Origin: Acidobacteriota bacterium | GTDB lineage: Bacteria > Acidobacteriota > Blastocatellia > UBA7656 | DNA: 64,000 nt | Direction: 5' to 3' | Assembly (NCBI GenBank): GCA_040754075.1 | Contig: JBFMDH010000024.1 | Location: 1-64,000 of the forward strand | Shown here: positions 27,267 to 36,882 of the stretch, in pieces | How the letters are laid out: each line of letters starts with the position of its first letter | Position numbering within the stretch: position 1 is the stretch's first letter | The notes under the pieces: model-generated | Told to the model about the DNA's origin: nothing | Databases searched by the model: none | Seen by the model: the letters and a program-made list of their open reading frames with translations, nothing else | Made by a program: the position numbers and the translations under genes

Positions 27267-28379
27267 TTAAAGATTGACTTCTTCCCTTTTCACGACCAGT
27301 GATTCGATGCGCTGTTCATTGACTTCATAGCCAATGCCGATGCCTGACGGAGCGGGAATCGTGCCCCGTTCACTCACTTCAACCGGCGGTTCGATAATAT
27401 CCTGTTCCCAGTAACGTTTTGAGGCAGAGACATCACCGGGCAAGGTAAAGCCTCGATGTGTTGACATGGCGATGTTATGCGCGCGCCCAATGCCGGATTC
27501 AAGCATGCCGCCACACCAAACCGGAATGCCATTATCGGCACAGAAATTTTGAATGGCTCTGGCTTCCGTATGACCGCCGACCCGCCCAAGTTTGATATTG
27601 ATTATTTTACAGGAACCCAGTTCAACGGCGTCTCTGGCATCTTTAAGTGAAGTGATTGATTCATCCAGACAAATGGCGGTGTTAATCTGGCGTTGCAATT
27701 TGGCATGATCGACGAGGTCACCGGGTTGCAAAGGCTGTTCAATCAACAACAGGTTGAATTCATCAAGGGCTTTAAATACGGCAACGTCGTTTAAGGTATA
27801 GGCTGAGTTGGCATCGACCGTCAGTTTAATATCAGGATATTTATTGCGAACCGCTTTGACCAGTTCAACATCCTTACCCGGTTTAATTTTGAGCTTAATG
27901 CGTTGGTAACCGGCTTCAACTTCCCGTGTAACTTTTTCCAGTAAAACCTCTATGCTTGATTGCAACCCGATGGAAACGCCGGAATTGATTTCGCTCTGGG
28001 TGCCGCCCAAATGATGCCACAATGGTAAATGATTGAGACGAGCTTCCAAATCCCAGATGGCGCATTCGACGCCACCTTTTGCCATACGATTGCCGCGAAT
28101 CCTATCCAACGCGCTATTCACTTGTTCGGCGCTCTCAATTTTCGCTTGTGAAAGAAGTGGAACGGCAAATTTCGTGATGATGTGCCAGGCGCTTTCGATA
28201 GTTTCGTGATTGAAGAAAGGGTCTTCGGGTGCGGTACATTCGCCATAACCGATAGCCCCGGATTTATCGAAAGCCCGAATCAATAAAATCCGACGGTGCG
28301 TGGTCACCCCAAAACTGGTTTCAAACGGATGAATTAATTGCAGATGGATTTCTCGTAAATCAATTTTTTCTAATTGCAT
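27267..28379 (-). CDS. MenC-like o-succinylbenzoate synthase / N-succinylamino-acid racemase
   Basis: Enolase-superfamily enzyme of 370 residues (muconate-lactonising subgroup). Catalytic residues visible: K162-L-K164 (IKLKIK), metal ligands D189 (TVDANSAY), E214 (LLIEQPL) and D239 (CLDESI), and K263 (INIKLGR). It belongs to the MenC2 group, whose members are either o-succinylbenzoate synthases of menaquinone synthesis or N-succinylamino-acid racemases, or both. A GNAT gene lies 11 bp upstream in the same direction, as in the racemase operons, and no other men gene is in the window. The second in-frame ATG (28379) is chosen: AAAGGA lies 6 nt before it but touches the first. Confidence 0.85.
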   Translation of the reverse strand: MQLEKIDLREIHLQLIHPFETSFGVTTHRRILLIRAFDKSGAIGYGECTAPEDPFFNHETIESAWHIITKFAVPLLSQAKIESAEQVNSALDRIRGNRMAKGGVECAIWDLEARLNHLPLWHHLGGTQSEINSGVSIGLQSSIEVLLEKVTREVEAGYQRIKLKIKPGKDVELVKAVRNKYPDIKLTVDANSAYTLNDVAVFKALDEFNLLLIEQPLQPGDLVDHAKLQRQINTAICLDESITSLKDARDAVELGSCKIINIKLGRVGGHTEARAIQNFCADNGIPVWCGGMLESGIGRAHNIAMSTHRGFTLPGDVSASKRYWEQDIIEPPVEVSERGTIPAPSGIGIGYEVNEQRIESLVVKREEVNL

Positions 28380-28390
28380 AATCATTCCTT

Positions 28391-29164
28391 TTAATTGTAG
28401 GTTTCATAACGAAATTGCGCTTCATCATTGCCAAATAAATACGAACTGGTTTGGGTTTGTTCATCACGAACAAACCCGCGAACGATATACCCTTTTTCCA
28501 ATTCTCCTAGCATTTTTTCCCTGACGCCCAGTCGCCATTCGATATGTTGCTCCAAGGAAATCGCTTTCACTTTTTCAATATTGTCAGGGATTTCAACCAC
28601 CCCCAACGGCGATTCAATTTTCGGACGATTGCCTGCTAAAACCGATTCCACGTGCGGAGACTTCACCCACCATTCGGCAATCACGCGATCCGATGGTAAA
28701 TGCGCATCAAAAACCGTGGAAATGCCTTCTCCATAATAGTTGATTTTATAGGTGCGAATGATGGCTCCGAGTTTGTTGATATTGAAATGGGCATTGCGCG
28801 ATTGCAGAGGGTCGAATGACCAGAAAATCATCGGCACAGAGTTAGCGATGGCATGGTCACGTTGCGCCAGTTTCAAGCGAAAGCCGATGTCACGATGTCG
28901 CAATTCTTCAACCACTCCTGCAAGGTGTGAATGATAAACGACCTGTTTATTGTTTAGCGCAATTGAGGTATGCACAAAGCCGACGATTCTCCCTGATGAG
29001 TCGAAGGCTCCGAAGGTCGGGGCATTGCAATTTTTGGAAATCATGTACAACCGAATTGGCATAATATCGATGTCATCATCATCAAAAACCGCGCGCTCCA
29101 GAGCAATACATTGTTGGTAATCGTCGATTGAGACACATTCCCTGATCGTAATTTCATCGGACAT
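28391..29164 (-). CDS. GNAT-family acyltransferase (COG3375-type)
   Basis: Protein of 257 residues in the large-GNAT group resembling COG3375: [23 protein letters not shown] at the start, [33 protein letters not shown] for the acyl-CoA binding region, and the characteristic [32 protein letters not shown]. In Geobacillus-type operons a GNAT next to an N-succinylamino-acid racemase succinylates D-amino acids; here the pair is adjacent and co-directional, which supports a similar job. The deacylase that would complete the path is not in the window. The substrate is inference. Confidence 0.8.
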   Translation of the reverse strand: MSDEITIRECVSIDDYQQCIALERAVFDDDDIDIMPIRLYMISKNCNAPTFGAFDSSGRIVGFVHTSIALNNKQVVYHSHLAGVVEELRHRDIGFRLKLAQRDHAIANSVPMIFWSFDPLQSRNAHFNINKLGAIIRTYKINYYGEGISTVFDAHLPSDRVIAEWWVKSPHVESVLAGNRPKIESPLGVVEIPDNIEKVKAISLEQHIEWRLGVREKMLGELEKGYIVRGFVRDEQTQTSSYLFGNDEAQFRYETYN

Positions 29165-29305
29165 AACGGCTGAGTATAATCTACCAACTCATACAAGGAA
29201 AGCGATGAAAAGCGATGTACAAACGAGTCCAAATCAGATGGCAACTTTAATCGGTTGGCAGCGTATGTACATTGTGTGAGCGGGTGACTTATTATTGGGG
29301 TGATT

Positions 29306-30109
29306 ATGTCTGACCAAAATTTTTTTGATAAAGCCGAAATCAAAGCACGCCGCATATTTGAAAAACTCGGTGCCAGGGTTGATGCAAAATTTTCATCCGA
29401 AAATGTATCGACCCTAAGCCAGCGTGAGGTCAGTGATTTAATCGACAAGTTGGAACGCGAAATTGACAGCCATTTAAAGCCCAATTCACAGGGCTTGAAA
29501 TCAATTCCTCCGCCTTTTTTCAAAGTTTTAATTCCCTATGAACGGGCACCACAAATCAACCCTAAGTATCTGGAATCGCTGGTCAGCGAATTAAAAACTG
29601 CGCTTTTGGAACACATGGTAAACCGGCGATATGAGCGACCAAAAGTGATTCGCCTGGCAATCGCGCGGGACTTTTTTGAAAAATCGATTGGGGTTAAAAG
29701 TTATTTTGAGGAAAAGGATTGGCAGGTGTTAAGCAATGATTTACTGGCTCCCAAACTTGATGCGTCCAAAGTGTTAGAGCCGGCAAAAAAATCAACCGAT
29801 GTTTGCCAATTAAATCTTCGTTCAGATGATGGGCAACTCTTTCAGGTCGAATTGAAAGCCAATGCCGCTCCGGTTAGCATCGGACGGACTGCCGGAAACC
29901 GTATTCGCATCGAAGATGCCAGCATCTCCAGGCAACATTGTTCAATCTCCTTGCGCAGTGATGGACGGATTGTCGTCGCCGATTTGGGAAGCGCCAATGG
30001 CACAGCGATCAATAATCGCTTCCTGAACCAAAACGAAGCGGGAGTGATAAAAATCGGAGATGTACTTTCAATAGGCGACGTGAATTTAACCGTAGAAGAC
30101 CTCAGTTGA
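29306..30109 (+). CDS. FHA-domain protein with DUF3662-like N-terminus
   Basis: Cytoplasmic protein of 267 residues. The first 130 residues resemble the N-terminal domain of actinobacterial FhaA (DUF3662), and the C-terminal 90 residues are a full FHA domain: SIGRTAGNRIRIEDASISRQHCSI, with the conserved GR, S and H, then LGSANGTAINNRFL. FHA domains bind phosphothreonine peptides. It stands 58 bp upstream of a PBP gene, and an FtsW/RodA gene follows, the same company FhaA/FhaB keep, so it probably helps control peptidoglycan synthesis. No Ser/Thr kinase is in the window. ATG 29306, with GGGG 5 nt before it, is preferred over GTG 29300. Confidence 0.85.
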   Translation: MSDQNFFDKAEIKARRIFEKLGARVDAKFSSENVSTLSQREVSDLIDKLEREIDSHLKPNSQGLKSIPPPFFKVLIPYERAPQINPKYLESLVSELKTALLEHMVNRRYERPKVIRLAIARDFFEKSIGVKSYFEEKDWQVLSNDLLAPKLDASKVLEPAKKSTDVCQLNLRSDDGQLFQVELKANAAPVSIGRTAGNRIRIEDASISRQHCSISLRSDGRIVVADLGSANGTAINNRFLNQNEAGVIKIGDVLSIGDVNLTVEDLS

Positions 30110-30167
30110 ACGACTCACCTGATTGAATCGGTTAATCATCGGTCGGTAATATTTTTGAACCAAAATT

Positions 30168-31952
30168 ATGTTGATTCCTAAAATCCTCACGGTCATTTTT
30201 ATACTGGTTGCGCTAGGGTTAGTCGTCCTTTTAATAATCGCCGCCTGGAAACATCGCAACCCACCCATCCCTGAAACTGATTTGGAAGATTTGAAAGATT
30301 TAGGTCCGGTGGCAACCAATCGCTGGTTATATGTCCTTCGCGTTTTTTTTATTCTCATGTTAATCACCCTGCTAGGGTTTCATTCCTTCTGGGCATTTCG
30401 CGCCGATCATCAACCCGAATTTATTCAGGCTAAAAAATATGATCAAAGGAATCGTCGGCTTGCCGAAAGCGGACTGAAAGGTTGGGTGCTGGATCGCACC
30501 GGAAACCTGGAAAACGCCTTGATTCGTTACCGTTCGGACAATGGGGTAATCGTTCGAGAATATCCGCTCGGTGGCGCGGCGGTTCACCTAACCGGATTTT
30601 CCGATTTCATTCTTGGTTCAGGCGGAATGGAACACGCTTATCGGGATTGGTTGACCGAACCGACCAGTGTGATGAATCAACTCCAATCCCCTACGCCTGT
30701 GGGCAAAGATTTAAAAGTATCGGTCGATAGCAGTTTGCAACGTGAAGCCTATAATTTAATACAATCCACCAACCAACCGGCTGCGGCTGTGGTTTTATTA
30801 CTCCCAAACAATGAAGTTCTGGCAATGGCATCAACGCCAACCTTTGACCCGCATATCATCGAGGATGACAAAGCCTGGGATAAACTGACCTCACAGGTTG
30901 AAGACGCGCAACCAATAAGCCCGATGGTCAACCGCGCGCTTGGTACACTGGTCACCGGAGGCTCGGCATTTTATTATCGCCCCGGTTCAACCTTTAAAAC
31001 CTTCATTGCCGCGGTCGCAATCGATTTAGGAATTACCGAAGAAAAATTCACCTGTCGGGCAGAAGGCTTCACACCGCCGGGTTCAGGACGTGAAATAAAG
31101 GATTATCGCGGAGAAGTTCATGGAACCATCGGTCTCAGGGATGCCTTCACACATTCGTGTAATCAATATTTTTCGCAATTGGGATTGAAAATCGGCAGAG
31201 AGCGTTTAGCTACCTATGCAAAAAAATTACATTTCACGGTTTCGCCCGATGACAACACCCGTCGCGCCTTTGACCTTTGGCATAGTGAACACGGCGATAA
31301 GGATGATTTCAATTATGTTTTTGCTCCACCGGTACACAAAATGAATCTTTCGTCGAAAGCCACGGATTATGATGTCGCGTTACAATCCATCGGACAGGGC
31401 TTTACGGATTTAACGGTGATGGAGATGGCGGTGTTATCCGCGACGGTTGCAAACAGCGATGGCAAATATATTGCGCCGACTTTTGAAACTGGCGGACAGA
31501 AAAAAGAGATAACTGATTTTATTAAACCGCAATCCGCCGCAAAACTACGCGAACTGATGAAACTGGTGGTGCAATCAGGCACCGCGCAGGGGGCATTTTC
31601 GAGTTATTCGGGACGCTTTACCGCCGGGGGCAAAACCGGAACCGCTGATCGCGATGTGCTGGTCTTTGATAAGGCAACCGGAAAACCTGTGCTTGATTAC
31701 AAAGACAAAGACGGGAATCCACATTATAAGTTCACAGGTTATACGGATTCCTGGTTTATCGGATTTGCGCCGGCGGATAATCCGCAAATCGCCTTCGCAG
31801 TGATGGTTGAAAACGGCGGGCAGGGCGCAAAAGCCGCTGCGCCGATTGCCGCAAAATTAATTGAAAAAGCTCAGTCACTCGGTTATGTTCGTAGTGGTCA
31901 ACACTCTCAGGCACCATCTCGGAAACCATCCAAAACGAGCGGGAATCAATAA
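30168..31952 (+). CDS. Penicillin-binding transpeptidase (PbpA/class B-like)
   Basis: Membrane-anchored D,D-transpeptidase of 594 residues. There are two N-terminal hydrophobic helices (about 4-26 and 53-78), then a short pedestal and a transpeptidase domain with S274-T-F-K277, S-C-N (THSCNQYF) and K-T-G (GGKTGTAD). All three active-site motifs are intact. The compact pedestal is like PbpA of the FhaA-RodA-PbpA clusters rather than a long FtsI. It cross-links peptidoglycan at the outer face of the membrane. It follows the FHA gene and precedes a di-heme cytochrome gene and the RodA/FtsW partner. Two TM helices rather than one is unusual for class B PBPs. Confidence 0.9.
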   Translation: MLIPKILTVIFILVALGLVVLLIIAAWKHRNPPIPETDLEDLKDLGPVATNRWLYVLRVFFILMLITLLGFHSFWAFRADHQPEFIQAKKYDQRNRRLAESGLKGWVLDRTGNLENALIRYRSDNGVIVREYPLGGAAVHLTGFSDFILGSGGMEHAYRDWLTEPTSVMNQLQSPTPVGKDLKVSVDSSLQREAYNLIQSTNQPAAAVVLLLPNNEVLAMASTPTFDPHIIEDDKAWDKLTSQVEDAQPISPMVNRALGTLVTGGSAFYYRPGSTFKTFIAAVAIDLGITEEKFTCRAEGFTPPGSGREIKDYRGEVHGTIGLRDAFTHSCNQYFSQLGLKIGRERLATYAKKLHFTVSPDDNTRRAFDLWHSEHGDKDDFNYVFAPPVHKMNLSSKATDYDVALQSIGQGFTDLTVMEMAVLSATVANSDGKYIAPTFETGGQKKEITDFIKPQSAAKLRELMKLVVQSGTAQGAFSSYSGRFTAGGKTGTADRDVLVFDKATGKPVLDYKDKDGNPHYKFTGYTDSWFIGFAPADNPQIAFAVMVENGGQGAKAAAPIAAKLIEKAQSLGYVRSGQHSQAPSRKPSKTSGNQ

Positions 31953-31970
31953 TATTTTTGAAGTGCATTT

Positions 31971-33224
31971 ATGAAATTTTTCAAGTTATTCATCGCTATA
32001 TTACTTTCGTTCGGTTATGCGATCTGCTTTTCAGTTGATTCACGTTCCCAGGTTTCTGATGGCGAAAAAATTGTTTATCAGGAAGCGCCGGTTGGCATCG
32101 ACGATATAACCAACGGACATGTTTCACAGGAATTTTTTAATAAAGGCATCGGGTTATTTCGCAAACATTTTATTGACCGTGAAGGATTGGGACCCATTTT
32201 TAACGGCGAGATGTGTACTCGTTGCCACCAGTTCCCTACTATCGGCGGTTCCGGGTTGATTATGGTGATTCGCGCCGGCATCTTTGACGGGAAAAATTTC
32301 AAATCGCCGATTGATGGTACAGTCATTCAAACCAATGCCATTCCGCCGCAAATCCGCAAGACTGTGCAACCTGATTTCAATGTCGTGACGAACCGCATGC
32401 CAACCAGTATGCTGGGCGATGGGTTTATCGAAGCAATTGATGACAGTACCATTCGCGCCATTGCCGCCGAACAACCCAAAATCAGTAAAGGAAAGATTGC
32501 CGGTGAAATCATTGAGGTTCCGGTTATAGAATCACCCGGTAAAACCCGCGTTGGTCGATTCGGCTGGAAAAATTCTCACGCCAGTATCTTTTCATTTGTC
32601 GCTGAAGCCTTGAGAAATGAGTTGGGTGTCACCAGTGAATTTTATCCCAATGAAATTTCATTTTTCGGCAAATCGGTTGCCGAGTTTGACCGCGCCAAAG
32701 ACCCGGAAATTGACAAATCAAAAATCAATTTGATTGCCGATTTCATACGGTCTACCAAATCCCCTGAGAATTATTCAAAGAAAATCAAATCATCTGAAAT
32801 GCTCGAAGGGGATAAAATTTTTACCTCCATCGGCTGTGCGATTTGCCATGTCCCAACGATTAAAACCGCTGCCGTCGGCACAGTGATTAATGGTGGAGCT
32901 TTTAAAGTCACAGACGCATTAGGCAACAAAATCGTTCATCCCTACAGCGATTTTCTGTTGCATGACGTGGGAACCGGAGACGGGATTCTCGAAACGAATA
33001 ATCCCTCATCGCGCAATAAAATCCGAACCGCGCCGTTGTGGGGAATTGGTGCGCGCCTTGAAAAATTAAAAGATAATCTCCTTTGGTTACACAACGGCAG
33101 CGCAAAAAATTTAACTGAAGCGATTTTGAAACATCGTGGTGAAGCAGCGACCGTAACCGAAGGGTTTCAAAAATTACCGGAAGAAAAGAAGCGATTGTTA
33201 ATGAAATTTTTAGAATCTCTTTGA
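31971..33224 (+). CDS. Di-heme oxidoreductase (DHOR/COG3488-like)
   Basis: Exported cytochrome of 417 residues with a signal peptide (MKFFKLFIAILLSFGYAICF). Heme sites: C82-TR-C85-H86 followed by QFPTIGGSG, and CAICH near 286-290 followed by VPTIKT. The segments GPIFNGEMCTRCH, GRFGWKNSHASI, RTAPLWGIGAR and WLHNGSAKNLTEAI are typical of the di-heme oxidoreductase family (COG3488/DUF1111), related to the MauG/CCP fold. It would accept or donate electrons in the periplasm; the substrate is unknown. Its place between the PBP and RodA/FtsW genes, 18 and 30 bp away, is odd: no functional link with cell-wall synthesis is known. Confidence 0.85.
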   Translation: MKFFKLFIAILLSFGYAICFSVDSRSQVSDGEKIVYQEAPVGIDDITNGHVSQEFFNKGIGLFRKHFIDREGLGPIFNGEMCTRCHQFPTIGGSGLIMVIRAGIFDGKNFKSPIDGTVIQTNAIPPQIRKTVQPDFNVVTNRMPTSMLGDGFIEAIDDSTIRAIAAEQPKISKGKIAGEIIEVPVIESPGKTRVGRFGWKNSHASIFSFVAEALRNELGVTSEFYPNEISFFGKSVAEFDRAKDPEIDKSKINLIADFIRSTKSPENYSKKIKSSEMLEGDKIFTSIGCAICHVPTIKTAAVGTVINGGAFKVTDALGNKIVHPYSDFLLHDVGTGDGILETNNPSSRNKIRTAPLWGIGARLEKLKDNLLWLHNGSAKNLTEAILKHRGEAATVTEGFQKLPEEKKRLLMKFLESL

Positions 33225-33254
33225 AACCCGATGAGTGGTTTCATTTGATAAGCT

Positions 33255-34922
33255 ATGGAAGAAGCTAAAAAAATTAAATTTAAACGAACCCGTCCGACGC
33301 TCCATCTCCTGCTGATTGGGGTGATTTTCGGGCTTTGCATTACCGGGTATCTGGCGATTATCTGGTCGGGTGATTTGCGTGGCTATGACGCCAGTAAAGT
33401 GGTTGCCTTTCGGGATGTGCTGTTATTGATTCCGGTGTTTATGGTTTTCTTCTGGTTGGTTCGCAAACAAAAATTTCGCGGAGAAATGTTGATCTACACG
33501 GCTGCTATTTTTCTATTCGGAATCGGCACGCTTCTCCAGTTTCGTTTATTTGCTGACCCGGAATATGGTGCGCGCGGCATTACAAAATCGGTCGAACGCC
33601 GCGAAAAAGCGCAGGCGGTTCGATTGCTCAATATCAAAACCGCTTATGATGATGAGAAAAAGGCATTCATGTTCGGAAGTAGCGAAGCGGTTCCGAAAGA
33701 ACCTGCGGACCTCGATGACAAAGCCGACAAAAGTTTTGGACTGGCATATGTTTTAAAATCAACGGACACCTACATTCCCATTTTGGCGTTTGTCACTTTC
33801 ATCGTTGCATTTCTGATTTTTAAAGATGACCGTTGGCTGCTATGGATACAAAGCCACTCTTTCATTTTAGGACTCGCCACAGGAATCATTATGGTCATCC
33901 TCTCGATAATGGTTTTAATCTGGGGAGCCAATGGCAAGCTATTCGGACAAACCCCCTGGGAAAGCGTTAAAATCCTCTTCTTATTAAGCTATGCCGGAAT
34001 CCTTGCTGATACCTATCGCCACCTGCGAAGAACCAAATGGGGATTACCAACCGCCAGACATTTTATTCCCTTCGTCATTATCGCGGCGATGCCGGTGATT
34101 CCGTTTTTCTTGCTTCATGACTTTGGGCAACTATTGGTCTTTTTCGGCGTATTTTTGATGCTCTATGTCATCGCGGTTCGCAATCAAGCCAAACTGCTCT
34201 ATGCCATCGCATTGGTTGCTGTCATTTTTGTTTTATCAATCGGGGTTTCAAAACTCACCACCGGATTTGGGATTCCGGGTTATGTGCAGTTTCGCTTTCA
34301 CGTCTGGCTGGATATGTGGAATCCGCCTGCACCGGATACTTCCTGGTGGAAACGGGATTTCGAGAATTACGTTAAGCTGAAAAAAATCAACCTTGAATCA
34401 AGCGACGCGGATGAGATTGCTCGTTTAAATCGGGAAGCCTGGCGCGACAAAACCTTACAACTATCACAGGGGCTTTTTGGTATCAATGAAGGAGGAATCG
34501 AAGGTGAAGGTTTGGGATTGGGCTATCCCGAAACGGTTCCGGTGTCGGATTCGGATTTTATTTATGCCGCTATCTCGGAAGAGACCGGTTTTATCGGCGG
34601 ATTAACCATTCTGCTGGCGCTTGCGGTTATTGTATTCGGGGGAACGGCTATCGCGCTCGGCGCAAGTGATATGTTCACCAAGTTACTCGCCACAGGGTTG
34701 ACGGCATTCGTGGCTTTTCAGGCAATCGTCAACCTAGGAGGCGTCTTGCGACTACTTCCAATGACCGGGATTACTTTGCCCTTTGTCAGTCACGGCGGGT
34801 GGTCATTACTGACTTCATTTGCAATGCTGGGGATTTTGTTGGCAATCTCGCACCGCAACGCCATCCGTAATCAAACCATGATTGAAAAAGCCGAAGAACC
34901 CATATTTCAACCGGTGAGATAA
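33255..34922 (+). CDS. FtsW/RodA/SpoVE-family peptidoglycan glycosyltransferase
   Basis: Polytopic protein of 555 residues of the SEDS family, with about 10-12 membrane helices. Recognised by the C-terminal GEGLGLGYPETVPVSDSDFIYAAISEETGFIGG, LPMTGITLPFVSHGGWSLL (normally SYGG) and the central FLLHDFGQLLVFFGVFLMLYVIA with the Asp of the SEDS active region. It is longer than usual because of two hydrophilic insertions: one after the third helix (about 110-175) and the large extracytoplasmic loop (about 360-430). It polymerises lipid II with the class B PBP encoded upstream. RodA or FtsW cannot be told apart here; pairing with a PbpA-like gene favours RodA. Confidence 0.88.
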   Translation: MEEAKKIKFKRTRPTLHLLLIGVIFGLCITGYLAIIWSGDLRGYDASKVVAFRDVLLLIPVFMVFFWLVRKQKFRGEMLIYTAAIFLFGIGTLLQFRLFADPEYGARGITKSVERREKAQAVRLLNIKTAYDDEKKAFMFGSSEAVPKEPADLDDKADKSFGLAYVLKSTDTYIPILAFVTFIVAFLIFKDDRWLLWIQSHSFILGLATGIIMVILSIMVLIWGANGKLFGQTPWESVKILFLLSYAGILADTYRHLRRTKWGLPTARHFIPFVIIAAMPVIPFFLLHDFGQLLVFFGVFLMLYVIAVRNQAKLLYAIALVAVIFVLSIGVSKLTTGFGIPGYVQFRFHVWLDMWNPPAPDTSWWKRDFENYVKLKKINLESSDADEIARLNREAWRDKTLQLSQGLFGINEGGIEGEGLGLGYPETVPVSDSDFIYAAISEETGFIGGLTILLALAVIVFGGTAIALGASDMFTKLLATGLTAFVAFQAIVNLGGVLRLLPMTGITLPFVSHGGWSLLTSFAMLGILLAISHRNAIRNQTMIEKAEEPIFQPVR

Positions 34923-34939
34923 ATCATCGAAACTTAAAA

Positions 34940-34956
34940 CCGGCTCCGGGAGCCGA
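34940..34956. terminator. Hairpin between convergent genes
   Basis: CGGCTC/GAGCCG stem (34941-34946 with 34950-34955), loop of 3, placed in the 36-bp gap between the RodA/FtsW stop and the stop of the minus-strand DUF2238 gene. There is no long T run; it is a terminator by position and shape. Confidence 0.5.
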
Positions 34957-34958
34957 TT

Positions 34959-35582
34959 TCAAGGCTTTTCGTTTTCGAGTTGCTGTAGCTGTTGATTGTG
35001 GAACTTAGTTAAAAAAAGTTGCGCCAGGATTGCGCCAATAAATGCCAGAAACATATCGCTTTGGGTATCCCAGATGTACCCTTGCGTTCCTAAAAAGGAA
35101 TCACCGGCGCTTCCCGATAAAATCGCCACCCACCATTCAATAAATTCATAAAACGCGCTGATGCTTAAACAGATGGCAACAATCAATACGAACTGCCAGC
35201 TCTGACCATTTATCACGCGATTTCTAATCAGCACCTCGCGGGAAATCATCGCCGGAATAAATCCCTGGGCGAAATGCCCGACCTTGTCATAGTTATTCCG
35301 ACCGGAATGCAGCACATCGCGAAGCCAATTGAATAAGGGAACTTCGGCGTAGGTATAATGTCCACCGACGATTAAAATCAGACAATGGATGAAAATCAAA
35401 AAATAAACCAGGTTGGTAAACCGGAAGCGATTATAGATGAACGCCAAAATACCGACCCCGATGATTGCCGGAAACACTTCCAATATCCAGGTGAAATAAT
35501 CATGCGGTTTGATAGCCGATAATCCGAGCGCGATTAGGAATCCGACAAGCAGAATCAGGTGAAATCGAGAAGAATTTTTCAA
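34959..35582 (-). CDS. DUF2238 (YjdF-like) membrane protein
   Basis: Membrane protein of 207 residues with six or seven hydrophobic helices. The DUF2238 hallmark is clear: GGHYTYAEVPLFNW, NNYDKVGHFAQGF, FYEFIEWW and GYIWDTQSDMFLAFIGA, with conserved His, Asp and Glu residues inside the membrane that could bind a metal or lipid head group. Its biochemical role is not known. It is transcribed alone toward the RodA/FtsW gene. Confidence 0.88.
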   Translation of the reverse strand: MKNSSRFHLILLVGFLIALGLSAIKPHDYFTWILEVFPAIIGVGILAFIYNRFRFTNLVYFLIFIHCLILIVGGHYTYAEVPLFNWLRDVLHSGRNNYDKVGHFAQGFIPAMISREVLIRNRVINGQSWQFVLIVAICLSISAFYEFIEWWVAILSGSAGDSFLGTQGYIWDTQSDMFLAFIGAILAQLFLTKFHNQQLQQLENEKP

Positions 35583-35663
35583 ACATCCCTCCGGTCAGTT
35601 TTTCCTTGAGGTTATTCACCACCCACAATTTATAAAAGCCGGATGGTTTTCGCTAAAGGCAAA

Positions 35664-36563
35664 TTATTTATACTTGCCCGGGTGCGAATCTTTGATTTTA
35701 AGTTGCACATTTTTATCATGGGTCATGATTAACAGTTTGCGGTCATTGAGAGAGTTGACGCCCACGGGGCTATAGGTCAGTCTGTACCAATTTTTCCGCA
35801 AGTCCTCAGAAATCACCTTTGCCGCTTCTTCATTTTTATTAATCGGATAAATCGAACCGCCGGTGCCGCCGGTTAATTTTTCCAGCACGACGGGGGGTTT
35901 GGGCTTATCGCGTAAAAGCGCGCCGCGTGTGCGGTCTGCAACCTTGAGCGCATATAGAAGTATGTTGGCTTCCTGCAAGGTTTTCAGCGCGACATCGAAT
36001 TTGGTTTTACTCTCGCTATCATAGCCATCGGTAATCAGGATGATAGCGCGTTTTTCAATACCGGTTTTTGCCTGCTGCTCCAATGCGTCCGTGACCGCAA
36101 CCAAAGCATCGAACAAATTCGGGAAACCCTTGCGGATAATTTTAGTGGCACTGGTTTGCAATTTTTTCAGATCAGGAGTCATGTCTTCGATGATTTCGGC
36201 ATTCTCGTTATAGCCGACAATCATCATCTGGTCATCCTCGTATAATTCATTAATCAGCGAACCGACCGCCTTTTGTAATATTTCCGATTCAACCCGTAAA
36301 TCACCGCTACTATCAATCATCAGGACGATTCGCGAGCCGGCATCCACTTTATAAAAGGTTTCAACCTCCTGTTGAACCGCCTGGTCATACAATTCAAAAT
36401 CATCCTTGGATATGGCTTTTCCTTCAGGACAATGAACGATGACGTTTAAGGTCACGTTGCGGCGTCCAGCCGAACCGCTCTTCCCTGATTGCCCTACAGC
36501 CTGCAACGAATTGACCGAAATAAATACCAGCAGAATAATAAAAATAAATTTGATTGACCGCAC
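35664..36563 (-). CDS. Exported VWFA-domain protein (acidobacterial type)
   Basis: Protein of 299 residues with a signal peptide (RSIKFIFIILLVFISVNSLQAVG) and a von Willebrand factor A domain from about residue 75: VLMIDSSGDLR is a MIDAS-like start (DxSxD; the second Ser is replaced by Gly, giving D-S-S-G-D), then ILITDGYDSESK. It matches the VWFA-related domain common in Acidobacteria. The long frame opens with a TTG at 36689, but no SD is there. GTG 36563 has GGGAG 7 nt upstream and puts the signal peptide at the N-terminus, so it is chosen. It probably takes part in surface adhesion or protein assembly; partners are unknown. Confidence 0.82.
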   Translation of the reverse strand: MRSIKFIFIILLVFISVNSLQAVGQSGKSGSAGRRNVTLNVIVHCPEGKAISKDDFELYDQAVQQEVETFYKVDAGSRIVLMIDSSGDLRVESEILQKAVGSLINELYEDDQMMIVGYNENAEIIEDMTPDLKKLQTSATKIIRKGFPNLFDALVAVTDALEQQAKTGIEKRAIILITDGYDSESKTKFDVALKTLQEANILLYALKVADRTRGALLRDKPKPPVVLEKLTGGTGGSIYPINKNEEAAKVISEDLRKNWYRLTYSPVGVNSLNDRKLLIMTHDKNVQLKIKDSHPGKYK

Positions 36564-36882
36564 GAATTGACTCCCGAATGAATTAAAAAAAATTGCACGA
36601 GCCAGTGGAATTATTTCAGTCAAATTCCCTCTTATGCAATGGAATTTTTCAATTCCCGGTTTTATTTCGATGAATTTCCGGTTATTCAATTTTAAACTAT
36701 CGGCGTGAACTTCCGTTTAATCTTTACGACCATCTATCACTCAATTCATCGTTCAAAAACTCTTGCAACCTGCACTGAAGCATATTTGAAAATTTAATAT
36801 TCGCGCCGGGCAATCGCGCGATGGACAATCCACTATTCAAGAATATATCCTTCCACTGCATCTTCATTACGATAATTTCTCT
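36564..36882. other. 319-bp intergenic region
   Basis: Between the divergent VWFA and carboxyltransferase genes. It must contain the promoters for both. I see no hairpin terminator, repeat or conserved RNA in it, and the open frames that cross it have no support. Confidence 0.5.
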
